A program made the position numbers and the translations under genes. This document shows positions 24,951-33,154 of a DNA stretch of 64,000 nt, piece by piece. The stretch is from assembly GCF_001590685.1 (NCBI RefSeq), contig NZ_CP014616.1:456501-520500 (forward strand). The letters are read 5' to 3'. The notes under the pieces are model-generated. The model was not told the DNA's origin, ran no database searches, and was given only the letters and a program-made list of their open reading frames with translations. Position 1 is the first letter of the stretch, and each line of letters starts with the position of its first letter. This DNA comes from Sporosarcina psychrophila. Lineage in GTDB: Bacteria > Bacillota > Bacilli > Bacillales_A > Planococcaceae.

Positions 24951-25466
24951 TTGGCTAAAATAGCAACTTTAATCACGAATCTATTTGAAGACTCGGAGTA
25001 CACAGAACCAGCAAAAGCATTCAAGGATGCTGGACATGAAGTAGTGACAATTGAAAAATCAGCAGGTGTAGAAGTAACCGGGAAGCAAGGTACTGCAAAA
25101 GTTAAGACGGATTCCGGCATCGACGATGTAAAACCGCAAGACTTTGACGCATTATTTATCCCTGGAGGATTCTCCCCGGATCAGTTACGTGCAGACGACC
25201 GCTTCGTGCAATTTGCGAAGACGTTCATGGATGATAAAAAACCGGTATTTGCAATCTGTCATGGTCCTCAGCTTCTAATCACAGCTAAAACCCTTGAAGG
25301 AAGAGATGCAACGGGTTATAAATCGATAAAAGTTGACATGGAAAATGCAGGTGTGAAATATGTGGATAAAGAAGTTGTCGTGTGCCAAAATCAGCTTGTG
25401 ACAAGTCGTACACCTGAGGACATACCAGCGTTTAATCGTGAATCATTAAAACTTCTCGAAAAGTAA
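24951..25466 (+). CDS. yfkM: DJ-1/PfpI family general stress protein (YfkM-like)
   Basis: A 171-aa DJ-1/PfpI-superfamily protein, nearly colinear with B. subtilis YfkM (general stress protein 18). The nucleophile elbow AICHGP carries the reactive Cys, and FIPGGFSPDQLR holds the conserved Glu-binding turn region. Family members are reported as protease-, chaperone- or deglycase-like; the actual activity is debated. The TTG start follows AAAAAAGGAG at a 10-base spacing. The sigma-B-type promoter just upstream fits a stress role. Confidence 0.85.
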   Translation: MAKIATLITNLFEDSEYTEPAKAFKDAGHEVVTIEKSAGVEVTGKQGTAKVKTDSGIDDVKPQDFDALFIPGGFSPDQLRADDRFVQFAKTFMDDKKPVFAICHGPQLLITAKTLEGRDATGYKSIKVDMENAGVKYVDKEVVVCQNQLVTSRTPEDIPAFNRESLKLLEK

Positions 25467-25498
25467 ATAGTATTAGCAGAATAGCAAATAATACAAAG

Positions 25499-25522
25499 AA
25501 GGCCGATTATGCGGCCTTTTTT
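25499..25522 (+). terminator. Intrinsic terminator of yfkM
   Basis: AAGGCCG/CGGCCTT stem with a T6 tail. The rest of the gap to 25797 is AT-rich with a degraded repeat-like stretch (near 25656) and no gene that I can support. Confidence 0.8.
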
Positions 25523-25797
25523 GTATTAGTAGGAGACTATAAAACTCAAACTGTGGAGAAGGTTTCACGTTTAAACTTCAATGCTTAGGGGGTGTGGGGG
25601 ATATGCCAACTGAAACGCATCTCTGCTGTTCTACCCTATATCTGCCGGTCTTGACTAGGCGCTTAAGTTTTTGTTATTGTTGAAAAGGTATCCGAAGAGT
25701 GATAAATTAGAAGAGTACTATAACACTTAATATTAAAAATGTGACGGTTTTATGGAGTTGCTAATTTTTAGTGCCGTGTACTAACTAGGGGGACATC

Positions 25798-26853
25798 ATG
25801 AAAAAAGTACTTAAAATGGGAAGCGCTTTCATAGGTATAATCGTTGGAGCAGGTTTTGCTTCCGGACAGGAAGTTCTACAATTTTTTACAAGTTTCGGTC
25901 TTCTTGGTATTGTGGGGGCAATTATTTCGACAGCATTTTTTGCTTATCTCGGTATGGTACTCACTCGACTTGGAAGTCGTATGCAGACCACTTCTCATAA
26001 AGAGGTCATTTATAAAATAAGTGGTCGTTACTTAGGGATTATTGTTGATTACATAATAATTATTACGTTATTTGGTGTAGGGGTTGTTATGATTGCAGGG
26101 GCAGGTGCAAACTTGAACCAGCAGTTCGGGTTGCCGCCATTTGTCGGCAGTCTTCTTATGATTGTTCTTGTCATGTTGACGGTTATGCTTAATGTCGATA
26201 AGGTCGTCGGCATAATTGGAAGTATTACACCATTCCTTATTCTTGCGGTTGTCCTTGTATCTATTTATTGTTTAACAACCATGGACACTTCTTTTGCAGT
26301 CCTCGATCCAATTGCTCAAGGCGTAAAAACGACATTGCCAAACTGGTTCATCTCGGCAATCAACTATGTGTCGTTTAACATAGCTGTAGGAGCCTCAATG
26401 ACCATTGTCATGGGAGGAACAGAGAAGGATGAGAAAATAGCGGCATGGGGCGGATTTGTCGGAGGACTTGGTTTAGGGATTCTTATCTTGCTTAGCCACT
26501 TGGCGATTTTCGCTAAAATCGAAACAGTTGGAGATGCTGAGATGCCAATGTTGGCAATCATCAACGATGTTTCGCCTATACTTGGCATATTCATGGCGTT
26601 CATCCTATACGGCATGATATTCAATACTGCGGTCGGCATGTTCTATTCTTTCGGAGCACGTTTCATTCAAATTGGTACGAAGAAATTCAATGTTTTCGTT
26701 TTGATCACCCTCATTATCGGATTTGGATTGAGCTTTGTCGGCTTTAAGGAACTTGTAGCTAAACTCTATCCAACAATCGGATATCTTGGTCTGTTCCTTG
26801 TTGTAGCGCTGATTTACGCATCATTCAAACTTCCGGCAAAGGTTAAGAGCTAA
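25798..26853 (+). CDS. YkvI family membrane protein (APC-type transporter)
   Basis: A 351-aa integral membrane protein with about 10 helices that matches the YkvI family, distantly related to branched-chain amino acid and APC-superfamily transporters. The first helix motif GIIVGAGFASGQEVLQFF is characteristic of a LeuT-fold unwound TM1. A GGGGGA site precedes ATG 25798. It is monocistronic with a terminator. The substrate is unknown. Confidence 0.82.
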   Translation: MKKVLKMGSAFIGIIVGAGFASGQEVLQFFTSFGLLGIVGAIISTAFFAYLGMVLTRLGSRMQTTSHKEVIYKISGRYLGIIVDYIIIITLFGVGVVMIAGAGANLNQQFGLPPFVGSLLMIVLVMLTVMLNVDKVVGIIGSITPFLILAVVLVSIYCLTTMDTSFAVLDPIAQGVKTTLPNWFISAINYVSFNIAVGASMTIVMGGTEKDEKIAAWGGFVGGLGLGILILLSHLAIFAKIETVGDAEMPMLAIINDVSPILGIFMAFILYGMIFNTAVGMFYSFGARFIQIGTKKFNVFVLITLIIGFGLSFVGFKELVAKLYPTIGYLGLFLVVALIYASFKLPAKVKS

Positions 26854-26872
26854 AGCTATTTCAAAAACAGGG

Positions 26873-26910
26873 ACGGTCACGGAGCTGAGCTTCGATGACC
26901 GTTTTTTTTT
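26873..26910 (+). terminator. Intrinsic terminator of ykvI-like gene
   Basis: CGGTCA/TGACCG stem, 16-base loop region, and nine T residues. Confidence 0.85.
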
Positions 26911-26941
26911 GTGTGGCTTGGGAAATTACAAAATCTCTTTC

Positions 26942-27103
26942 TATATATGTTGAACAAATGAATACCTATATTAACTGAGCGAAGGCGCCTTACAAGGGGG
27001 AGCCGAAGCCCTAAGACTGGCGGCGAAGCTGCTTGGCTTAGGGCGGGAGGCATACCCGAGCGCCGTAGCGGATTTGAAGGGAATCATTATTTCAACTTAT
27101 ATA
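26942..27103. mobile_element. MITE-like element, family C copy 1
   Basis: About 160 bp with imperfect terminal inverted repeats (TATATATGTTGAA at the left, TTCAACTTATATA at the right, 12 of 13 matching) and an interior CCCTAAG/CTTAGGG stem in GC-rich sequence. There is no coding capacity. A related, shorter element is at 57264. Confidence 0.6.
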
Positions 27104-27118
27104 GTGAAAAGTGATAAT

Positions 27119-27154
27119 TCACGTCTAGTCTCCAAGGCACTTGCGCTCTTCTTA
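27119..27154. repeat. Hairpin repeat remnant (type B end, reverse)
   Basis: Short stretch TCACGTCTAGTCTCCAAGGC running into GCACTTGCGCTCTTCTTA, the two ends of a reverse type B element with the middle deleted. Compare 33908, which starts with the same TCACGTCTAG segment. Confidence 0.55.
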
Positions 27155-27278
27155 CTGCAGTTTGTGTCGAAAAGAAGTCGCTCTTTCAGAGAATAAAGCG
27201 ATTGAACACTTATGAAGGTTGAGTTGGTTCCATGTATGATGGTTTAATAGACATAGTTAACTTGGAAGGGTGAGCAGC

Positions 27279-28079
27279 TTGCTTCACTATAGAACTTACG
27301 AAATTAGCCCGACAACCCCTTGGGTAACATTCATACATGGCGCGGGCGGAAGCTCTTCTGTCTGGTACAAACAAATTCGGGAATTTAGAAAACAACATAA
27401 TGTTCTCCTAATTGACCTTCGGGGGCACGGACAATCTGCCGGTGGAATGTGGAAAAAAGGCGATACATTTATGGATATATCGAAGGAAGTAATTGAAGTG
27501 CTAGACGAGGTTAGCATAAAAGACACGCATGTTATCGGCATGTCACTCGGGACGATCGTCGCACAGACTATGGCAGATAACTTCCCAGAACGTGTAAACT
27601 CACTCATTCTTGGTGGAGCGATTATTCGTTTTGATATCCGAACAAAGTTATTATTATTGGGGGGGCGTGTAGTAAAGCGTTTTGTCCCTTATATGCTCCT
27701 TTATAAATTATTTGCTTATATTATTATGCCGCGTAAACAGCACGAAGAATCGCGAATGGCTTTCGTCAATGAAGCCAAAAAAGTGTACCAGAAGGAATTT
27801 ATCAAATGGTTTTCCCTTACTAAGCTTATAAATCCATACTTGACCCGCTTACAAGCATCGACAACGGCCATTCCAACATTATTTTTGATGGGTGAGGAAG
27901 ATTATTTGTTCATTCCGCCGATTGAGGAAGTTGTTCGTAAAAATAAAGGATTTGAATTCGTTAAAATTGAAAAGTCCGGCCATGTTTGTAATATCGACCA
28001 ACCGGAAATGTTCAATAAGTTAGCCATCGATTATATAGCTAAAATCGAACAAAGAAAAGCCGCCATCCAACTGGGATGA
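27279..28079 (+). CDS. Alpha/beta hydrolase
   Basis: A 266-aa alpha/beta-hydrolase fold protein. Oxyanion motif HGAGGSSSVW is near residue 20, the nucleophile elbow is GMSLGT, the acid is likely in the EEDYLF region, and the catalytic His is in KSGHVCNID. TTG 27279 fits the GGAAGGG site with eight bases spacing; the GTG at 27270 overlaps it. An intrinsic terminator is embedded in the last codons. The substrate is unknown (esterase, lactonase or C-C hydrolase are all possible). Confidence 0.85.
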   Translation: MLHYRTYEISPTTPWVTFIHGAGGSSSVWYKQIREFRKQHNVLLIDLRGHGQSAGGMWKKGDTFMDISKEVIEVLDEVSIKDTHVIGMSLGTIVAQTMADNFPERVNSLILGGAIIRFDIRTKLLLLGGRVVKRFVPYMLLYKLFAYIIMPRKQHEESRMAFVNEAKKVYQKEFIKWFSLTKLINPYLTRLQASTTAIPTLFLMGEEDYLFIPPIEEVVRKNKGFEFVKIEKSGHVCNIDQPEMFNKLAIDYIAKIEQRKAAIQLG

Positions 28080-28089
28080 CGGCTTTTCT
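28054..28089 (+). terminator. Intrinsic terminator overlapping hydrolase 3' end
   Basis: GAAAAGCCGCCATCC and GGGATGACGGCTTTTC form a near-perfect stem that includes the last eight codons and the stop of the hydrolase gene. Confidence 0.8.
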
Positions 28090-28351
28090 GCAGATTGACG
28101 AATGATCACGTCTGTTGAACAACCATTTATTTGCATGAAATACTGGTGAGTAGGGCTTGATGACCTTCATTTTCACTGCACTATTTTCGGCCCGCTTTCG
28201 ACTAACTATTCATGACAGATTTACTGAGGGGGGCCATACTCTTTTCAGTAATACTGTTGCGAATAGTTGCCTGTCGCGTTCCTTCAATGTTCAAGTGAAA
28301 AATGCAGTAGTTTTGGAAGAAAAGAATAGATGACATTCTATGGAGAGTGTA

Positions 28352-28379
28352 AGTGTCCGAAGATGCAATTTCGGGCACT
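28352..28379 (+). ncRNA. Hairpin 1 of a possible structured RNA
   Basis: AGTGTCCGAA pairs with TTCGGGCACT (10 bp, one G-U) around loop GATGCAAT. The loop is the exact reverse complement of the loop of the hairpin at 28506. No promoter is convincing, so calling this an RNA gene is inference. The surrounding gap 28090-28809 contains no supported protein gene. Confidence 0.4.
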
Positions 28380-28460
28380 CTTGCACTTTGTATAATTGGT
28401 TCCTTGCTTACTTTTAGCAAAGATTCTGCATGTAATTATGTGAGACCTTATAGAAAGCGA

Positions 28461-28484
28461 CACTTCTTTACTAGTAAAGAAGTG
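28461..28484. repeat. Perfect 24-bp palindrome
   Basis: CACTTCTTTACT is followed directly by its own reverse complement, with no loop. It could be a binding site for a dimeric regulator or an RNA hairpin. Its purpose is unknown. Confidence 0.7.
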
Positions 28485-28505
28485 AAAATCCTAAAGAAAG
28501 CATCA

Positions 28506-28535
28506 GCCGCCAAAATTGCATCTTTGGCGGCTTTT
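28506..28535 (+). terminator. Intrinsic terminator in gene-free region
   Basis: GCCGCCAAA/TTTGGCGGC stem with loop ATTGCATC and a TTTT tail. It lies about 420 bases beyond the hydrolase terminator, which suggests that something upstream is transcribed rightward. Confidence 0.75.
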
Positions 28536-28627
28536 ATCCGGGTAGATGCCCCTTTATTCTTTCGTCCCGAAAAGCTTTAGCACTTCGTGTACTTATGCAT
28601 TTGGAGCGCGAAGGATGAAGGATCACC

Positions 28628-28702
28628 ATACGATTACCGAAAAAATGTGTAGGGATGCAACAAATTCGCATCTCTACACATCCAGAAATTCCGTAATCGT
28701 AT
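28628..28702. other. Two-tier inverted repeat
   Basis: Outer arms ATACGATTAC (28628-28637) and GTAATCGTAT (28693-28702). Inner arms ATGTGTAGGGATGC (28645-28658) and GCATCTCTACACAT (28668-28681), with one G-U if RNA. Asymmetric internal loops separate the tiers. No T tract follows, so it is not a standard terminator. It lies 3' of hmp (leftward gene). Confidence 0.6.
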
Positions 28703-28809
28703 AGAAGTCATTCAATCCTAAACAATCCAAAGTCAACTATACACGTAGCGCCCAGTAGCTGATCATGTTAGTCACTGGTTACTCTTGGCTAAACAACAGG
28801 TGTCACGGA

Positions 28810-29997
28810 TTATGCGTTTACAAGTTCTAGTTCCTCAGCAGGGCCGAAGAATTCGAAGTTTATTTTTTCTTCTGGAACACCGAGTGCATATAGACCTTTA
28901 ATGACAGCTTGCATGAAAGGTGTTGGCCCACAAACAAAGATATCGCTGCCTTCAATGACGTTAGCGGCAAGGAAGTCGGGGTTGATAAAGCCATCCCCCT
29001 CATCTGAGTAGAGCACGGCATATGTGGAACTAGGCATAGATTCATTCAACGTGCGTAATTTTGCATCGAATGCTTGGTGTTTGCGTGTACGTGCCGAATG
29101 TAGGAATGCAGCCGGCCGTTCTGGTGTTGTTTTGGCGATGGATTCATACATGCTCATCATTGGCGTGATACCAACACCGCCGCTAATAAGTGTCACTGGA
29201 TTTTTACTTTCCATATCAAGGTGGAATACACCCGCTGGAACACTAACTTCAACTGTGTCACCGACATTCATTTCACGATGAAGGTTAACGGACATTTTAC
29301 CGTTCGGTGTGACTTCATCTTCGCGTTTAACAGAAATGCGGTAGGAGTCGCCTGTTGGTGCTTGTGACAAACTGTATTGGCGATTCAAGATATAGTCTTC
29401 GCCTGGAATTGTGACACGTAACGTGATGTATTGTCCTGGTTTGTATGAGGGTACTTTTTTGCCATCAACAGGTTTTAAATAGAATGATGTAATAACATCA
29501 CTTTCAACTACTTTATCCGCGATTACAAAGTCTTTGAATGTTTTCCAGCCGTCATCCATTTCCTCAGCTTTGGCATACATTTCCTTTTCGATACCGATGA
29601 AGACACCTGCGATAACTTCATAGGCTTCTCCCCAAGCACCAATAATTTCGGGAGTTGCAGCTTCACCTAATACTTCTTTTATAGCGCCTAATAGGTAGTA
29701 GCCGACGATTGGATATTGTTCTGGTGTAATGTTGAGTGATTTGTGTTTGTGCGCAACTTGAACGACAGCAGGTAAAACAGCGCTGAGGTTATCGATATTT
29801 GCAGCTGCCGCGTAAACCAGTCCTGCAAGTGCGTTTTGTTGACGTCCTTGGGATTGATTGGCATGGTTGAAGATGTTCAACAGTTCAGGGTGAGCCTCGA
29901 ACATATTTTTATAAAACACTGTTGTAATTGTTTTACCGTGTTGCTCCAATACAGGTACGGTTGATTTGATAATGGTAATGGTTTCTTGTGATAGCAT
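28810..29997 (-). CDS. hmp: Flavohemoprotein (nitric oxide dioxygenase)
   Basis: Flavohemoglobin (395 aa) that oxidises NO to nitrate using O2 and NAD(P)H in the cytoplasm. The globin domain (1-140) has Tyr29 and proximal His85 at the classical positions. The FAD domain carries RQYSLS, and the NAD domain GGVGITPM. The C-terminal EFFGP motif is intact. Transcribed leftward and divergent from nsrR, with the NsrR operator between them. The start is ATG 29997. Confidence 0.96.
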   Translation of the reverse strand: MLSQETITIIKSTVPVLEQHGKTITTVFYKNMFEAHPELLNIFNHANQSQGRQQNALAGLVYAAAANIDNLSAVLPAVVQVAHKHKSLNITPEQYPIVGYYLLGAIKEVLGEAATPEIIGAWGEAYEVIAGVFIGIEKEMYAKAEEMDDGWKTFKDFVIADKVVESDVITSFYLKPVDGKKVPSYKPGQYITLRVTIPGEDYILNRQYSLSQAPTGDSYRISVKREDEVTPNGKMSVNLHREMNVGDTVEVSVPAGVFHLDMESKNPVTLISGGVGITPMMSMYESIAKTTPERPAAFLHSARTRKHQAFDAKLRTLNESMPSSTYAVLYSDEGDGFINPDFLAANVIEGSDIFVCGPTPFMQAVIKGLYALGVPEEKINFEFFGPAEELELVNA

Positions 29998-30053
29998 GTT
30001 GTAGCACGACCTTTCGTAGTTGTTAACTCAAGCTTAAACTATAAAAGTGCTTA

Positions 30054-30076
30054 AAGATATATTTATAATACATCTT
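30054..30076. promoter_or_regulatory. NsrR operator between hmp and nsrR
   Basis: A near-palindrome with half-sites AAGATATATTT and AATACATCTT, matching the Bacillus class 1 NsrR box pattern (AAGATGYATTT dyad). Its location 57 bases before the hmp start and 84 bases before nsrR predicts NO-relieved repression of hmp and autoregulation of nsrR. Confidence 0.85.
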
Positions 30077-30159
30077 TAGAAAGTGTTAGGAAGTTAGTCA
30101 CATTTCTTTCACGTAATTGCCACAAACGTTATAATGGTATTTGAAAGAGCGGTGAAGTT

Positions 30160-30603
30160 ATGCGTCTAACGATGTACACAGACTTTTCGTTGCGTGTTTT
30201 AATTTATCTGGGAGCAAAAGAGCCAGGGGAATTATCAACGGTCCAGGAAATTTCAGATACATACAATATCTCGAAAAATCATTTGACGAAAGTAGTGCAC
30301 GAGCTAGGGAAGATGGGGTTAATCGAAACGATACGCGGTCGTGGTGGTGGCATCAGGATGAAAGTGGAACCTAAAGACATCAACGTTGGAAAACTAGTTC
30401 GAAGGACGGAAGATGATTTTCATCTTGTTGAATGTTTTAATTCTGAGTCGAATAGTTGTATTCTTTCCCCGGTTTGCCGATTAAAAGGTGCATTACACGA
30501 AGCGTTGAATGCTTATTTAGCAGTTTTAGATAACTATACAGTGGCAGATTTTATCATTAATAAAGATGAGCTCAAAGCGATTTTGTTTGACCATCCATTA
30601 TGA
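30160..30603 (+). CDS. nsrR: NO-sensing Rrf2 repressor NsrR
   Basis: Rrf2-family winged-helix repressor (147 aa) with a NO-sensitive Fe-S cluster. Cys92, Cys100 and Cys106 are at the spacing of the NsrR cluster ligands. The recognition helix region ISKNHLTKVVHELG and wing GRGGGIRM match family members. The gene is divergent from hmp, its classical target. GGTGAAG precedes the ATG. ppaC starts 39 bases later with no terminator between, so readthrough is possible. Confidence 0.94.
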   Translation: MRLTMYTDFSLRVLIYLGAKEPGELSTVQEISDTYNISKNHLTKVVHELGKMGLIETIRGRGGGIRMKVEPKDINVGKLVRRTEDDFHLVECFNSESNSCILSPVCRLKGALHEALNAYLAVLDNYTVADFIINKDELKAILFDHPL

Positions 30604-30642
30604 TAAAATGAAAAAGAATATAAAAACAGGGGGCTATTTTTC

Positions 30643-31569
30643 ATGGGAAAAGTTTTTGTTTTTGGACATAAAAATCCTGATACCGATTCAATTTCATCGG
30701 CAATCAGTTACGCGTATTTAAAGCAGCAATTGGGAATGAATGCAGAAGCAGTAAGACTCGGTGATGTAACGAATGAAACGGCATATGCGCTTGAATATTT
30801 TGGTTTTGAAGCGCCACGTTTTATCGAAAAAGCCGCGCCAGAAGTAGCGAAAGTCATTCTCGTCGACCATAATGAAAAACAGCAAAGTGTGGATGATATT
30901 GATGATGTGCAAGTAATCGAAGTTGTCGATCATCATAGAATTGCTAACTTTGAAACGAACGATCCTCTCTATTACCGTGCAGAGCCGGTAGGATGTACGG
31001 CAACGATTTTAAACAAACTATATAAAGAAAACGGTGTTGAAATACCGAAAAATATTGCTGGGCTTATGCTGTCTGCACTTATTTCGGATTCACTATTATT
31101 CAAGTCACCGACGTATACAGACCAAGACCGTGCTGCGGTTGAAGAATTGATTGCTATCACAGGTGTGGATGCACAAGAATATGGACTGGCTATGTTGAAA
31201 GCTGGTGCAGATTTAAGTGGTAAAACGCTCGAAGATCTTGTGAAACTTGATGCGAAAGAATTTGGTATCAATGAAGTGAAGATTGAAATTGCACAAGTGA
31301 ATGCAATTGACATCAATGATGTTATGAATCGTCAAGCCGATTTGGAAGACCTTCTATACCGTGTCATTGCTGAAAAAGGGCTCGACCTGTTTTTGTTTGT
31401 CGTAACTGACATATTGAACAACGACTCAATCGTATTGGCACTTGGTAAAGAAGCGGGGCGCGCTAGCGAAGCATTCAATGTTACACTCGTGAACAACACG
31501 GCAACATTGAAAGGTGTCGTCTCCCGTAAGATGCAAATTGTTCCAGTATTGACTGAAGCATTGAAATGA
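30643..31569 (+). CDS. ppaC: Manganese-dependent inorganic pyrophosphatase
   Basis: Family II (DHH/DHHA2) pyrophosphatase (308 aa) that hydrolyses PPi to phosphate in the cytoplasm. Metal ligands include His9, Asp13 and Asp15 (GHKNPDTDS), the Asp in LVDHNE, and VVDHHR. The C-terminal DHHA2 part has the substrate-binding SRKMQ motif. AGGGGG precedes the ATG. Length is typical. A strong terminator follows. Confidence 0.97.
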   Translation: MGKVFVFGHKNPDTDSISSAISYAYLKQQLGMNAEAVRLGDVTNETAYALEYFGFEAPRFIEKAAPEVAKVILVDHNEKQQSVDDIDDVQVIEVVDHHRIANFETNDPLYYRAEPVGCTATILNKLYKENGVEIPKNIAGLMLSALISDSLLFKSPTYTDQDRAAVEELIAITGVDAQEYGLAMLKAGADLSGKTLEDLVKLDAKEFGINEVKIEIAQVNAIDINDVMNRQADLEDLLYRVIAEKGLDLFLFVVTDILNNDSIVLALGKEAGRASEAFNVTLVNNTATLKGVVSRKMQIVPVLTEALK

Positions 31570-31583
31570 TATGAAGTGAATAG

Positions 31584-31625
31584 GAAAAGGTTGCAGTCCG
31601 CGTAAAGTGGATTGCAACCTTTTTG
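31584..31625. terminator. Bidirectional terminator between ppaC and FAD-Rieske gene
   Basis: AAAAGGTTGCAGTCC and GGATTGCAACCTTTT form the stem, with a T tail on both strands, so it can serve both convergent genes. Confidence 0.85.
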
Positions 31626-31675
31626 TTTTAATTGAGGATGAGCTGGTATCTCGGATTAGTTATGATAGCCATATC

Positions 31676-33052
31676 CTATTTCAAATCAAGTGGTTTCGTC
31701 GCAGGGCCTTCGAGGACGGAGCCGTCTTTTCGAAAGCGTGAGCCGTGGCACGGGCAATCCCATGTTTCATCGCCGGCATTCCACCTCGTCCGGCAGCCCA
31801 TATGCGTACAGATGGGGGAGTCCGTCCGTGTAATATGACCGCCAGTAAACTCTTTTAAGACAAGCCCAGTATTTTTCAAAGCTTGCAGTAAGAATGTACC
31901 AAACCCTGTTCGATCAGGCGAATAAAGTTCGGAAGCACGATTCTCTTTGCCGACAATTAGATCGCTGATAATCCGGGCGCTCGCCATTGAATTCGATAGT
32001 CCCCATTTTCGATATCCCGTACTTAAATAGACGTAAGGCATGCTAGAAGAAATAATTCCCGCGTATGGAATCAGATCGGGTGTCTGCGGGTCTTGCGCGG
32101 ACCAGCCATGAGTCAGGGGAGAGAGGTTATACACATCTTGCAAATCGGTGTAAAGCCGATTGTAATGTATCTGTGTATCGCTTTCCATTCCCGCCTGATG
32201 ACTTTCCCCAGACAGCAGAAAATACGTTTTTCCATCGATTTGTGCCGTTCGGATGGACCGTTTTGGTTCATCGACTGCAATATACTGCCCGCGAAGTGGC
32301 ATATCACCTTCTGCCGCGACGATATAAGACCGATCGACAGACAATTTCATAATTTGTAGCCCACGCAGTGCTTCAATCGGGTAGTGTGAACATAATATTA
32401 GTTCCTTGAACTGAACTTCATGTCCCGATTTCATAGAAAGTAGACGTTTCTTTAAATCCATTAATAAAACATCCGAATGTTCGTAAATACGCGCACCTGC
32501 TTCAACCGCAAGACGCGCAAGATGTTGTCCGAATCGCACAGGGTGAATCTGACTTTCGTTATTCAATGTAAGTGTTGCGTCAATCTGAATCGGTAATTCA
32601 GAATTCCTCCCTAGTTCACCTGGGATGCCAAGTTCCTTGTATGCATTCATCTCATAACGGAGTAATTCAGTGCCCAGCTTAGATTGAGAATAAAGAATGG
32701 AGTCAGCTGCCTTTAATTCATCTTTTATTGCAATAGATTTCCCAAATTGAACGGCTTCTTCGTTCACTTCAAAATACATTTTTGCATTGTCTCGTCCAAA
32801 CTGTTTTAGTAACTTTGCATAAACGAAGTCATGTTGGGCAGTCAGTTTTCCCGTGGAGTTGCCCGTAGCTCCCGCTAGGATTGTATCTTTTTCGAGAAGG
32901 ATAACATCTTTCCCTTCTTTAGCTAGAAAATAGGCGTTTGCAATTCCACTTAGTCCGCCCCCGATGATGCAGACGTCGCAGGTGACATCGCCCTCAAGTT
33001 TTGGATATGGTTCACGTGGATATGCAGTACTAAGCCATAATGAATTGGACAT
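31676..33052 (-). CDS. FAD-dependent oxidoreductase with C-terminal Rieske domain
   Basis: A 458-aa fusion. The N-terminal DAO-type FAD domain has the dinucleotide motif IIGGGLSGIANA near residue 30. The C-terminal about 60 residues form a Rieske 2Fe-2S domain with CTHMGC and CPCHGSRF (two Cys-His ligand pairs). The pairing suggests electron transfer between the FAD amine/hydroxy-acid oxidoreductase site and the cluster. ATG 33052 is selected because ACGGAGG sits seven bases upstream; the longer reading adds 16 residues without a site. The substrate is unknown. Confidence 0.87.
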   Translation of the reverse strand: MSNSLWLSTAYPREPYPKLEGDVTCDVCIIGGGLSGIANAYFLAKEGKDVILLEKDTILAGATGNSTGKLTAQHDFVYAKLLKQFGRDNAKMYFEVNEEAVQFGKSIAIKDELKAADSILYSQSKLGTELLRYEMNAYKELGIPGELGRNSELPIQIDATLTLNNESQIHPVRFGQHLARLAVEAGARIYEHSDVLLMDLKKRLLSMKSGHEVQFKELILCSHYPIEALRGLQIMKLSVDRSYIVAAEGDMPLRGQYIAVDEPKRSIRTAQIDGKTYFLLSGESHQAGMESDTQIHYNRLYTDLQDVYNLSPLTHGWSAQDPQTPDLIPYAGIISSSMPYVYLSTGYRKWGLSNSMASARIISDLIVGKENRASELYSPDRTGFGTFLLQALKNTGLVLKEFTGGHITRTDSPICTHMGCRTRWNAGDETWDCPCHGSRFRKDGSVLEGPATKPLDLK

Positions 33053-33154
33053 AAAATAACCTCCGTCAAGTCTGCTTGAAATAGTAGTAAGCATATTCAT
33101 TGTTCCCTTCTTTGATTGAATTTAAAATGAAGAGTATGAAAGGTGGCGGGAAAA

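Noticed and set aside
25600-25797. Possible riboswitch upstream of the ykvI-like gene
   Set aside because: No stem set matched a riboswitch that I recognise, and pairing was scattered.
28202-28420. 72-codon leftward ORF in the same gap
   Set aside because: TTG start without a ribosome site and no recognisable protein.
28353-28580. 75-codon ORF with a GGAGAG-like site in the gene-free region
   Set aside because: It runs through hairpin 1, the 24-bp palindrome and a clear intrinsic terminator, and the peptide shows no family or codon pattern.
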